A DNA stretch of 32,380 nt, taken from positions 1 to 32,380 of the forward strand of contig MFJR01000006.1 of the NCBI GenBank assembly GCA_001780955.1, in the 5' to 3' direction. Positions 22,713 through 29,217 of this stretch are shown here, piece by piece. Origin of the DNA: Candidatus Gottesmanbacteria bacterium RIFCSPLOWO2_01_FULL_39_12b. GTDB taxonomy: Bacteria > Patescibacteriota > Microgenomatia > 2-02-FULL-39-11. A program made the translations under genes and the position numbers. How positions within the stretch are numbered: position 1 is the stretch's first letter; each line of letters begins with the position of its first letter. The notes below the pieces were generated by a model that had not been told where the DNA came from, ran no database searches, and worked only from the letters and a program-made list of their open reading frames with translations.

Positions 22713-24731
22713 TTAATTTAATGTTATTATTTTTTTATATTCCTCTAAAGTCATTGGTTTAACCTTTCGATATATTCTAACAACCGGATGGTCAAAGACG
22801 GTAAAAGTTTCTTCTGCCTGTTCGTCGGGGATTTTGACCGGACCGATTGCCGGATACGAAGTTATTTCGGTTACTTTTTCAAATCCTAATTTGCCGGAAA
22901 ACAATAATTGATAATATTTTGTGGTCAATGGATACCTTGAGGGATTTTTCATATAATTGGCAAAGATTCTTCTGGAGGGGATGAAGATATAATCAGCATT
23001 TTCAAGATGTGTCAGAAGCTGTTGAAAAAGAAAAGGGTTTTCGTCCAAATGATAGAAATCAAAAGATATGGTTGTAAGTTGTGGGTTGTGAGCTGTAAGT
23101 TCAAGAAAACCAAGAGGGATATCAACCACATTAGCAGTTTCCGAGAGGATATATGATTTGTTAGGAACGTTGTCGTAAATCCATTTGGAGGCGGTTACTC
23201 TGGTGTCTTCGTGGGTATAGATGGACATAAACATTATCCCTGGAAGGATTGATGTAATGACAAATAAACAAATAAACAAATAAACTACATTGTCATTCCG
23301 AGCTTGTCGAGGAATCTTTTGTTTCCAAAGATCCCTCCACTTCGGTCGGGATGACACTAAGAAAAAAAGAAAATATCCGGCAAAGATAGCAAAAAAAGGT
23401 AAAATAGGCGTCATGAATCTTGTCCATTTGGCAAAAAGAAAAGCATTGGGGATAAAATAAATCCAAAATCCAATTATCAAAATTCCAATTAAATCCAAAT
23501 GATTAAAATCAAAATATTTTCTTATTCTTAATTTTTGAACTTTGAACTTTTCGGCCCGAGGCCGACCAGCCTTGGGTTGGGAACTTTGAACTTTTTGTAT
23601 TATGAACAGAATCAAACTTAGAAATAGTTTGAGGGTGGTTAAAAGAATACCAATACTACCTACTATAAACACCGGCCAGCCAAGGGCATAGGGAAATATT
23701 TTTTCCATCTGGAAAGTGATTGGAGTGGCATTGATAAATTGCCTAGTATAAAAAGCTTCGTATTTACCGGTAGCAACATCAGATTCATAACCGAAGACAG
23801 CGCTCCTGAAATTAGCCGGCTCGATGAGATTATAGGGTGAGGATATGACAAAAACCAGTAAACTTATTACGATAATTAAGTAAATCATGTAACCATGAAA
23901 CAAAGTAATCATCTTCCTCTTTTTTTTATTCCTGGAAACTGATTTAAACCAGTGGATCAATATTGCGATAGTAGGTGGAATATAGAGAAAAATCCCGGTA
24001 AGTTTGCTGCCCGTGGTAAGACCGATGACGAGTGAAGTGTAGAGTATGAATTTAAAGTTACTTAAGTGACTTAAGTAATTAATAGATAAATAAACTGAGG
24101 CCAGAAAGAAAAAGGTGAGAAGCGATTCCGTAGTGCCAAAATGGGATGCCTGGATTAGACCGGGAGTAAAGGCAGTTATGAGGGCAGCTAGGGTACCCGG
24201 TGTCATTCCGAGCCGCCAGCTGGCGGAGAGAAATCCAGCGAAGTGTATAGTACGTCCCGATTTAATCGGGACTAGATCTCTCACTTTGTTCGAGATGACA
24301 TTAGTAGTTAGATAAACGAGAAGCACAGTTAAAGTAGAGAATAGAGCGGAGTAAAAACGGAGCCAGAAGATGGCGGAAGGGAAGTCGGTTGAGAAATTCA
24401 AAGGCAAGGGCAGCCCTTGCAGCCATGCAAGGGCTGCCCTTGCAAGGCTATCGCTGATAAAAGCAAGATAGAGTGGAAATTGCCCGTAAGCAAAGAAATG
24501 AGGATTGAGATTACAGAGTGGTTGTTCCGATCGGGTTATTAATTCTGAGATCAAACATGAGGGAATTGCTGCCGGATTTGCCGGAAGTCTAAACTGGGTT
24601 ATTGCGTTTGCCATATTGCGTTCGTCGGGATTGAAAAAGAAAGGCGCATCGTGCATTAAATTATAAAATCGAAGTATGGCCGCGGTTAGGAAAATGATAA
24701 TTATGAGGTATGGTTTTTTATTAGAGGACAT
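22713..24731 (-). CDS. GT39/ArnT-like membrane glycosyltransferase with many embedded palindromes
   Basis: A GT-C protein of 672 residues, paralogous to the following gene. It has a first helix at 8-20, NPDERN (34-39) as the catalytic-type motif, FFAYGQFPLYL (79-89), about eleven helices and a soluble end. It carries more embedded repeats than any other gene here: a 40-base palindrome (residues about 97-110), a 100-base composite palindrome (144-177), a heptamer-palindrome-heptamer block (380-400), a 66-base palindrome (459-481), an octamer tract (482-490) and degenerate heptamers (544-554). All leave the frame open. The added peptides (for example KIPRQARND, GRTIHFAGFLSASW) are those that such palindromes typically encode. 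Length is therefore well above the 610 of its paralogue. The start overlaps the UbiA gene by 11 bases. Confidence 0.8.
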   Translation of the reverse strand: MSSNKKPYLIIIIFLTAAILRFYNLMHDAPFFFNPDERNMANAITQFRLPANPAAIPSCLISELITRSEQPLCNLNPHFFAYGQFPLYLAFISDSLARAALAWLQGLPLPLNFSTDFPSAIFWLRFYSALFSTLTVLLVYLTTNVISNKVRDLVPIKSGRTIHFAGFLSASWRLGMTPGTLAALITAFTPGLIQASHFGTTESLLTFFFLASVYLSINYLSHLSNFKFILYTSLVIGLTTGSKLTGIFLYIPPTIAILIHWFKSVSRNKKKRKMITLFHGYMIYLIIVISLLVFVISSPYNLIEPANFRSAVFGYESDVATGKYEAFYTRQFINATPITFQMEKIFPYALGWPVFIVGSIGILLTTLKLFLSLILFIIQKVQSSQPKAGRPRAEKFKVQKLRIRKYFDFNHLDLIGILIIGFWIYFIPNAFLFAKWTRFMTPILPFFAIFAGYFLFFLVSSRPKWRDLWKQKIPRQARNDNVVYLFICLFVITSILPGIMFMSIYTHEDTRVTASKWIYDNVPNKSYILSETANVVDIPLGFLELTAHNPQLTTISFDFYHLDENPFLFQQLLTHLENADYIFIPSRRIFANYMKNPSRYPLTTKYYQLLFSGKLGFEKVTEITSYPAIGPVKIPDEQAEETFTVFDHPVVRIYRKVKPMTLEEYKKIITLN
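23071..23101. repeat. degenerate heptamer tract (GTTGTGA-like) in a GT-C gene
   Basis: GTTGTAA, GTTGTGG, GTTGTGA and GCTGTAA are followed by GTT. It is the same family as 21662-21694 and 25886-25918 but has decayed, encoding ELTAHNPQLTT. Confidence 0.75.
23261..23286. repeat. octamer tandem repeat (AATAAACA) in a GT-C gene
   Basis: It shares 25 identical bases with 21489-21513 in the paralogue, at the matching place in the protein. It lies four bases from the 66-base palindrome. Confidence 0.85.
23291..23356. repeat. 66-base palindromic element (family B, copy 1) in a GT-C gene
   Basis: It begins TGTCATTCCGAG and ends GTCGGGATGACA. The arms pair imperfectly over the whole length, including GGAATCTT with AAGATCCC. 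It is 22 codons long, in frame, and encodes SSRPKWRDLWKQKIPRQARN on the minus strand. This matches the widespread TCATTCCGAGC-type intergenic palindromes, here inside a gene. Confidence 0.85.
23533..23597. repeat. palindrome inserted in a heptamer tract, in a GT-C gene
   Basis: TTTGAAC units at 23534-23547 and 23585-23591 (TTTGAAC again, with flanking partial units) surround CCCGAGGC (23555-23562), a 6-base loop and GCCTTGGG (23569-23576). The heptamer is the same as in the GT4 gene at 7725-7757. The palindrome seems to have split an older heptamer tract. Confidence 0.8.
24201..24300. repeat. 100-base composite palindrome (family B, copy 2) in a GT-C gene
   Basis: The outer ends, TGTCATTCCGAG and CGAGATGACA, are those of family B. 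Inside lie two more perfect palindromes: CCGCCAGCTGGCGG (24213-24226) and GTCCCGAT-TTA-ATCGGGAC (24254-24272). The second shares CCCGATTTAATCGGG with 25684-25698. This looks like repeats nested in a repeat. Confidence 0.85.
24404..24443. repeat. 18-bp perfect inverted repeat in a GT-C gene
   Basis: GCAAGGGCAGCCCTTGCA (24404-24421) and its exact complement (24426-24443) are separated by GCCA. Each arm is itself nearly palindromic. On the minus strand it encodes ARAALAWLQGLP. Confidence 0.9.
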
Positions 24732-25641
24732 ATAAAATTATAATAACCACCAAACCCCATCCCAATATGGAAACGATAAGAGGTATGTCGGTGGTGACGA
24801 TTTTCTCCGGTTGTTCTGCTTCTGTTCCTTCATAAGCCAGTTGAGCGTAGCGCATCAAACCATACATGATAAAGGGTATGGTAATAATCATCCATTTTCT
24901 TTCCAGTGCCTGTGGAAGAACAGAAATGAGAAATTCTTTAAATGGAGTGTTAAATCTGAGAGGTTCTTCGATAAAAGTAAAGAGAGAATAGGCAATAATT
25001 GATGCTGATCCAAACATTGAAGTATATGAGTCGAGCAGTCTTTCCCGATACTGAAAGAGTGATGGTCGGGTATCCGGTCCTTCACGTAATAATTCTGCAT
25101 GACGTTTGGTGGCGGCGACAAAAAGTGCCACAAAAAGAATGGTGAGAAACAGCCAGAATGGAAGGTGATATCCGGTCAATATTTCACCGGCAAAAGCCCG
25201 CAGTATAAAAGAAAATGCAATACCCAGGATATCCAAAACCGCATGTTTTTTTAAAAAGAGCGAATAGCCAACGTGTAACATAGTAAATGAAGCAGCAACG
25301 AGAAAAAACATGAAGTTGAAAAAAAGTGCGCTGATGAGTCCGGACATGGCTAATAAAAAAGCAACTTCAATTGCCAGTGACAGACTTAAGAGTCCGGAAG
25401 CTAAGGGACGGTTTTTTTTCTGCGGGTGGATTCTGTCCAAACGCAGGTCTACAATATCGTTAAATAAATAAGAAGAGGAGGAGAGGGCACAAAAGATGAA
25501 AAACCCTCCGGTTGTTAAAAGGAGATAATTCCAGTTGAAAAGCTGACCGTTAAAAATAATGGTGGCAAAGAGAATAAGATTTTTGATCCATTGATTTGGT
25601 CTTAATGCCCTGATAAGGAGGATAAGTTGTTTTCTTCTCAT
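24721..25641 (-). CDS. UbiA-family prenyltransferase, decaprenyl-phosphate phosphoribosyltransferase-like
   Basis: A membrane prenyltransferase of 306 residues with about eight helices. The metal/diphosphate-binding motif NDIVDLRLDR is at 61-70, followed by the HPQKKNRPLASG stretch. The second helix-loop region, DILGIAFSFILRAFAGE, is near 143-159. The pattern LRPNQWIKN at the N-terminus and RPLASG after the first motif fit the subgroup that transfers phosphoribose to polyprenyl phosphate (DPPR synthase), rather than quinone or heme enzymes. That would give a lipid-linked pentose usable by the adjacent GT-C transferases. The specificity is inferred. It overlaps the GT-C start by 11 bases. Upstream, 58 bases separate it from the FAD gene, holding one palindrome. 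Confidence 0.84.
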   Translation of the reverse strand: MRRKQLILLIRALRPNQWIKNLILFATIIFNGQLFNWNYLLLTTGGFFIFCALSSSSYLFNDIVDLRLDRIHPQKKNRPLASGLLSLSLAIEVAFLLAMSGLISALFFNFMFFLVAASFTMLHVGYSLFLKKHAVLDILGIAFSFILRAFAGEILTGYHLPFWLFLTILFVALFVAATKRHAELLREGPDTRPSLFQYRERLLDSYTSMFGSASIIAYSLFTFIEEPLRFNTPFKEFLISVLPQALERKWMIITIPFIMYGLMRYAQLAYEGTEAEQPEKIVTTDIPLIVSILGWGLVVIIILYVL

Positions 25642-25681
25642 TAGAGTTTATTTTATGGCAGATTCCGGAGAATATCAATCA

Positions 25682-25700
25682 ACCCCGATTTAATCGGGGT
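25682..25700. repeat. palindrome at the end of the FAD gene
   Basis: ACCCCGAT (25682-25689) and ATCGGGGT (25693-25700) pair around TTA. The last base of the FAD gene's stop codon touches the palindrome. The core CCCGATTTAATCGGG is identical to 24256-24270. There is no T-run, so it is unlikely to be a strong terminator. Confidence 0.75.
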
Positions 25701-26950
25701 CAACCTCCATTATTTACGATTTCTGCTACTTGAAAACCTAATTCTATCGCATAATTAGTCCCTCTATCCCATGGATAAACCATGTCCATATTAGCTAAAT
25801 AAACTTGGGGAATTGGCGTTTTGAAACCCGGTTTGATTTGGGAATAATTTGTCTTAAAGACCGGTTGAGCGAAGGGACCAAAAAAGAGTTGTGAGTTGTG
25901 AGTTGTGAGTTGTGAGTTAAAATTCGGATTTATTTTTTTAATAAAGGGAAGATAAAGCTGGAGTAATTCTTCTTTAGTCAGTTTAAGATATGGATGGTTA
26001 GGGGGAAGATAATTTGCTATCCAGGTAATATGCTGGCCATTATATTGTTTACAGCTTATTAAATTGGTTTGTTGTACTATGGCAATAAAAGGGAATTTAC
26101 GGTCGTTGATGTTTAACCAGTAAACCTTGTCCAGGATTTTATCTTTGGTAAACAGCAATAAATTATAGGCATGCAGGTGAGGGATTTTTGTAATTTTTTT
26201 AATATAATCCTTAGGCAATTTTGGAAACATCTTCGCAAAAATTGCCGACGGAGTGGTAATAATTATTTTATCAAATTTACTTGTTAGACTTTCCTTAAAT
26301 TCATTATCGAGCAATATTTGTCCTCGATTTCTGACAAACGCTTTTGCGATTGATTCAAGAAGAATCTGATAACCACCCGAAAGATATCCCAACCGCGGCG
26401 TCCTTTTTTTTATTCTTGCCCAAAACCAGGCCATATTGACAGTTTCGGCATATGGCCCGAATTTTCCATCCAAAAGAGGTTTCCACAACAGATTAAAAGT
26501 TTTTAGCCCAAAATAGCGTTTTAACCAGTCATAAGCACTCCAATCTTCAAGACTCTGCCCTGATGTTTTGGGTAAAATTTTTAAGTAAGTCAGAATTAAA
26601 CCAGTTCGCAGGCGCTCTATAAAGGTTAAAGGTGAAAAGGTTAAAACATCCCAGGGAGAATTGAAAGGATACGTTTTATTACCGTAATAAATTGAGGTGA
26701 CAGTTTTGGGAAAGAGGAGATGCTTTTTTAATCCGAGTTCTTCTATTAAATCCAAAGCATAGGAATCATTTGTGAACCAGTGGTGATAGTGTTTTTCCAA
26801 AGCCCAACTCATCCCTGGTAATTTAAAGGTTCCTGCCAGTCCGCCAAGAGTTTTTTCTTTTTCAAAGAGGGTTACCTCATGATTTAGTTTGGAGAGTATA
26901 TAGGCAGCAGATAGACCGCTAAAACCGGCTCCGACAACGGCTATTTTCAT
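25700..26950 (-). CDS. FAD-dependent amine oxidase-like protein (NAD(P)/FAD oxidoreductase)
   Basis: A flavoprotein of 416 residues. The dinucleotide-binding motif VVGAGFSGLSAAYIL is at 5-19, followed by LFEKEKTLGGLAGTF (29-43). The C-terminal FAD contact region is VYPWDRGTNYAIELG near 392-406. It resembles protoporphyrinogen oxidase/UDP-galactopyranose mutase-like proteins that sit in polysaccharide loci. The conserved EKHYHHWF near 52-59 is typical of this locus-associated group. The reaction is unknown, with oxidation or isomerisation of a lipid- or nucleotide-linked sugar a reasonable guess. A heptamer tract (25886-25918) adds NSQLTTHNSQL at about 345-355, a peptide also found in the GT-C gene. 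The start overlaps the upstream stop by four bases. Confidence 0.83.
   Translation of the reverse strand: MKIAVVGAGFSGLSAAYILSKLNHEVTLFEKEKTLGGLAGTFKLPGMSWALEKHYHHWFTNDSYALDLIEELGLKKHLLFPKTVTSIYYGNKTYPFNSPWDVLTFSPLTFIERLRTGLILTYLKILPKTSGQSLEDWSAYDWLKRYFGLKTFNLLWKPLLDGKFGPYAETVNMAWFWARIKKRTPRLGYLSGGYQILLESIAKAFVRNRGQILLDNEFKESLTSKFDKIIITTPSAIFAKMFPKLPKDYIKKITKIPHLHAYNLLLFTKDKILDKVYWLNINDRKFPFIAIVQQTNLISCKQYNGQHITWIANYLPPNHPYLKLTKEELLQLYLPFIKKINPNFNSQLTTHNSQLFFGPFAQPVFKTNYSQIKPGFKTPIPQVYLANMDMVYPWDRGTNYAIELGFQVAEIVNNGG
25886..25918. repeat. heptamer tandem repeat (GTTGTGA)4 in the FAD oxidoreductase gene
   Basis: Four exact GTTGTGA units with partial ends, 33 bases, are identical to 21662-21694 including the next three bases. 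It is in frame and encodes the same NSQLTTHNSQL peptide in an unrelated protein. Confidence 0.92.
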
Positions 26951-27420
26951 TCTGAAACAAACTCGACTGTGGGGTTATTTCCTAAATTAATCTCTTTATC
27001 TGTGATATCGGTTACGCGAAGCGTGACAATTCCGGTGGCACTGCTGGTGATTGTAAATTTGGCGCCTACATCTTCGGTTTCTCCCGTATTTGGTTGATCG
27101 CTAACCGCCTTATTAGGAGTGATTGTTACGGTTGAAGGATTGGGATCGCCGTTCATATACGCAAACAACCTTACCCGCCGGCCTGCCGGCAGTACTTTTG
27201 TATCTTCACCTCTTACCGTAACAAGAATATTAACTGGGTTATTGACGGCGACCCGGGAAGGGCTTGTAACCAGAATTATCGATTTCTTAGGAGAAGGAGG
27301 AGTTACGTTTGACGCGCGTAAAAATCGGGAAAGGGGTTGTTCTAAGGTGAGGACGCCAACTCCCAAAACAAAGACTAAAAAAAAGAGGCCTGTCAGAATA
27401 ATAAACTTCTTGTCCTTCAT
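26947..27420 (-). CDS. membrane-anchored Ig-like surface protein
   Basis: A 157-residue protein with one N-terminal hydrophobic helix (FIILTGLFFLVFVLGVGVL, about 5-23) and no lipobox. The outer part is beta-rich, beginning SIILVTSPSRVAVNNPVNIL and ending TDKEINLGNNPTVEFVSE, which looks like a bacterial Ig-like or invasin-type fold. The function is unknown. A small adhesin, or an accessory protein of the glycan machinery, would fit. The start is ATG 27420 with AAGG six bases upstream. The longer frame from TTG 27471 is unlikely because that TTG is part of the TTGACA -35 box. A short GC-rich palindrome, GCCGGCCTGCCGGC (27178-27191), encodes part of LPAGRR and may be another embedded repeat. It is the first gene of the minus-strand operon with FAD, UbiA and two GT-C genes. 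Confidence 0.65.
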   Translation of the reverse strand: MKDKKFIILTGLFFLVFVLGVGVLTLEQPLSRFLRASNVTPPSPKKSIILVTSPSRVAVNNPVNILVTVRGEDTKVLPAGRRVRLFAYMNGDPNPSTVTITPNKAVSDQPNTGETEDVGAKFTITSSATGIVTLRVTDITDKEINLGNNPTVEFVSE

Positions 27421-27442
27421 AAATGACCTTAAACTATCTCTG

Positions 27443-27471
27443 ATTGTTGCACTTTTAAAATAGTTTGTCAA
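27443..27471 (-). promoter_or_regulatory. promoter of the Ig-like/FAD/UbiA/GT-C operon
   Basis: On the minus strand a perfect TTGACA (27466-27471) is followed after 17 bases by AACAAT (27443-27448, four of six). The start would be near 27436, about 16 bases before the ATG at 27420. It lies back to back with the plus-strand TTGACA at 27479-27484. Confidence 0.55.
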
Positions 27472-27478
27472 ACAAAGA

Positions 27479-27507
27479 TTGACAAGTATCTTATCGTTTA
27501 GTAAGAT
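27479..27507 (+). promoter_or_regulatory. promoter of the structured RNA upstream of rho
   Basis: A perfect TTGACA (27479-27484), 17-base spacer and TAAGAT (27502-27507) predict a transcript from about 27514. The -35 boxes of this and the minus-strand promoter are only seven bases apart. Confidence 0.6.
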
Positions 27508-27513
27508 GATATT

Positions 27514-27700
27514 GCCCTTCGGGTTGTATGAAAGATTTGAGAGTTTTTTCCTCTACAATCTCGTCTTTAGGGGTATCCTAACGGATTCGTTAAGGAGACA
27601 GGGTTAAAAGTATCTCTGATCCCGTGGGATCAGGATCTACCCTCCCAACTATTTTGACGGGGAAAAATCTCAAATTAAACTTCTTCTCGAAGGGTTAATT
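27514..27700 (+). ncRNA. candidate structured RNA or long rho leader
   Basis: There is no open frame here, but there is much secondary structure. A closing stem pairs 27535-27551 with 27660-27675 (ATTTGAGA with TCTCAAAT, then TTTTT with AAAAA). Inside are a hairpin at 27576-27596 (TCCT-AACG with CGTT-A-AGGA) and a perfect TGATCC/GGATCA hairpin at 27617-27632. AGGGT (27600-27604) and ACCCT (27639-27643) enclose the latter. A short CCCTTCGGG hairpin opens the RNA. A second promoter follows at 27732-27760, so this RNA could be a free ncRNA of about 180 bases as well as a leader that regulates rho. I do not recognise a known riboswitch, tmRNA, SRP or RNase P signature. Confidence 0.45.
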
Positions 27701-27731
27701 ATTTTCAGAACCCCTCCGATAATAGTCGGGG

Positions 27732-27760
27732 TTGACAAAAGAAGAGATTTCTGATTAAAT
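27732..27760 (+). promoter_or_regulatory. second promoter upstream of rho
   Basis: TTGACA (27732-27737), 17 bases and TTAAAT (27755-27760, four of six) give a start near 27767 and a leader of about 80 bases. It overlaps the end of a hairpin at 27709-27733 (AACCCCTCCGA with TCGGGGTT), which resembles the CCCGAT palindromes elsewhere in the window. Confidence 0.5.
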
Positions 27761-27845
27761 ACCAGTAACAGAAGAGTTTATCTAAAGAGTAAAAAGAATC
27801 TTTTCCTCGTATTTTAAATTTCAAGTGATAAATTCCCAATAATTT

Positions 27846-29189
27846 ATGGTAGGAAAAATAAAAAATATTTCATCTAAACCAATAAGCGTGGAAGATTTAA
27901 TCGGTGATCCAAAAACCACCGAACCATTACCAGTAAATACCACGTCAGCAATTCCTGCTGGTTTACCTAAACCAGTTCAATCTACAGGGACGCCTACAAC
28001 ATTTGTTCCCGGTATAGTTTCAGGATCACTACCTAATAACGGGTTGTCAAATAACGGCATTGATCGTTATCAATCCCTGACACCGACAAAAAGTGTTACC
28101 GGTTTTCTGGATATAATGAGCGAAGGACATGGTTTTCTTCGGCCTAAATTTATTCCCGGTGAAGGAGATATCTATATTTCCCAATCACAGATTCGTAAAT
28201 TTCAACTGCGTGAGGGTGATGAAATATCAGGGCAAGCCAGACTGCCAAAAGAAAACGAACGTTATTTAGGACTGTTAAAAGTTGAGAAGGTAAATGGTAT
28301 TACCGCTGATGATTCTACGAAAAGGCCCTACTTTGAAGATTTGACTCCCAGTTATCCAAACAAACAGATTAAACTTGAAACGGAAAAGACGCCGCTTTCA
28401 ACCCGGATAATGGACCTCCTTTCGCCTATTGGTTTTGGACAGAGAGGACTTATTGTTTCTCCTCCTAAAGCGGGTAAAACAACAATCTTAAAAGAAATAG
28501 CCCATGGAATTTCGGTAAATTATCCTAAAGTACATCTGATGGCGGTATTAATTGGTGAACGGCCTGAGGAGGTAACCGATATAAGTCGATTTGTGAAAGG
28601 AGAAGTGATCGCGAGTAATTTCGATGAAGCGCCTGAGGCGCAGACAAAAGTGGCAGAGGTTGCCCTCGATCGGGCTAAGCGGCTGGTAGAGCTCAAATAC
28701 GATGTGGTTATTCTTCTTGACTCAGTCACCAGACTGGCTCGTGCCTACAATCTATGCGTGAATCCCTCCGGAAGAACTCTCTCGGGAGGATTTGACCCCG
28801 CAGCACTTTATCCGGCCAAACGTTTTCTGGGCGCCGCCAGACACTGCGAAGAAGGTGGAAGTTTGACGATTTTGGGTACGGCACTGATTGAGACCGGTTC
28901 AAGAATGGACGATTTAATCTACGAAGAATTTAAAGGTACCGGAAATATGGAAATACATCTCTCCCGCTTTTTACAGGAACAAAGGGTATTTCCAGCCATT
29001 GATATTGAAAAGTCGGGTACCAGACACGAAGAGCTTTTACTTTCCGAAGAAACATTAAAAAAGACAGTTACCCTAAGACACATGTTATCTCTTTTAGGCG
29101 AAGGTCAGGAGCGTGTCACTACTCTCATAAACAGACTTCTAAAAAGCGCCACCAATCAAGCATTTCTGGAAAGTCTTCATCAAGGATGA
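27846..29189 (+). CDS. rho: transcription termination factor Rho
   Basis: Rho is the hexameric RNA helicase that ends transcription. The primary RNA-binding cold-shock-like domain is at about 82-150 (SVTGFLDIMSEGHGFLRP, then GEGDIYISQSQIRKF). The RecA-like ATPase follows, with Walker A SPPKAGKTT near 202-210, VILLDSVTRLARAYN near 283-297, and GTGNMEIHL near 369-377. The end, LRHMLSLLGEGQERVTTLI, is near 408-426. The N-terminal helical domain of E. coli Rho is absent. In its place is a tail of about 80 residues rich in Pro, Thr, Ser and Asn, likely disordered. ATG 27846 is used, with no Shine-Dalgarno sequence visible. The LysM-M23 gene follows 28 bases later, so they are probably co-transcribed. 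Confidence 0.96.
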   Translation: MVGKIKNISSKPISVEDLIGDPKTTEPLPVNTTSAIPAGLPKPVQSTGTPTTFVPGIVSGSLPNNGLSNNGIDRYQSLTPTKSVTGFLDIMSEGHGFLRPKFIPGEGDIYISQSQIRKFQLREGDEISGQARLPKENERYLGLLKVEKVNGITADDSTKRPYFEDLTPSYPNKQIKLETEKTPLSTRIMDLLSPIGFGQRGLIVSPPKAGKTTILKEIAHGISVNYPKVHLMAVLIGERPEEVTDISRFVKGEVIASNFDEAPEAQTKVAEVALDRAKRLVELKYDVVILLDSVTRLARAYNLCVNPSGRTLSGGFDPAALYPAKRFLGAARHCEEGGSLTILGTALIETGSRMDDLIYEEFKGTGNMEIHLSRFLQEQRVFPAIDIEKSGTRHEELLLSEETLKKTVTLRHMLSLLGEGQERVTTLINRLLKSATNQAFLESLHQG

Positions 29190-29217
29190 AATCAATACTC
29201 TGGAAAGAGATATATCC

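Noticed and set aside
24115-24315. Plus-strand ORF across the 100-base palindrome
   Set aside because: It is open because palindromes tend to be open in several frames. It lies wholly within the GT-C gene and has no start signals.
27421-27471. Longer start (TTG 27471) for the Ig-like protein
   Set aside because: The TTG is part of a perfect TTGACA -35 box, and the 17 added residues are unlike a signal region. ATG 27420 has a Shine-Dalgarno sequence and is followed by the anchor helix.
27514-27700. Known RNA classes (RNase P, tmRNA, SRP RNA, common riboswitches)
   Set aside because: The diagnostic cores, such as GAGGAAAGUC for RNase P, a tRNA-like end for tmRNA, or the GGAAG/GCAGCC loop of SRP RNA, are absent.
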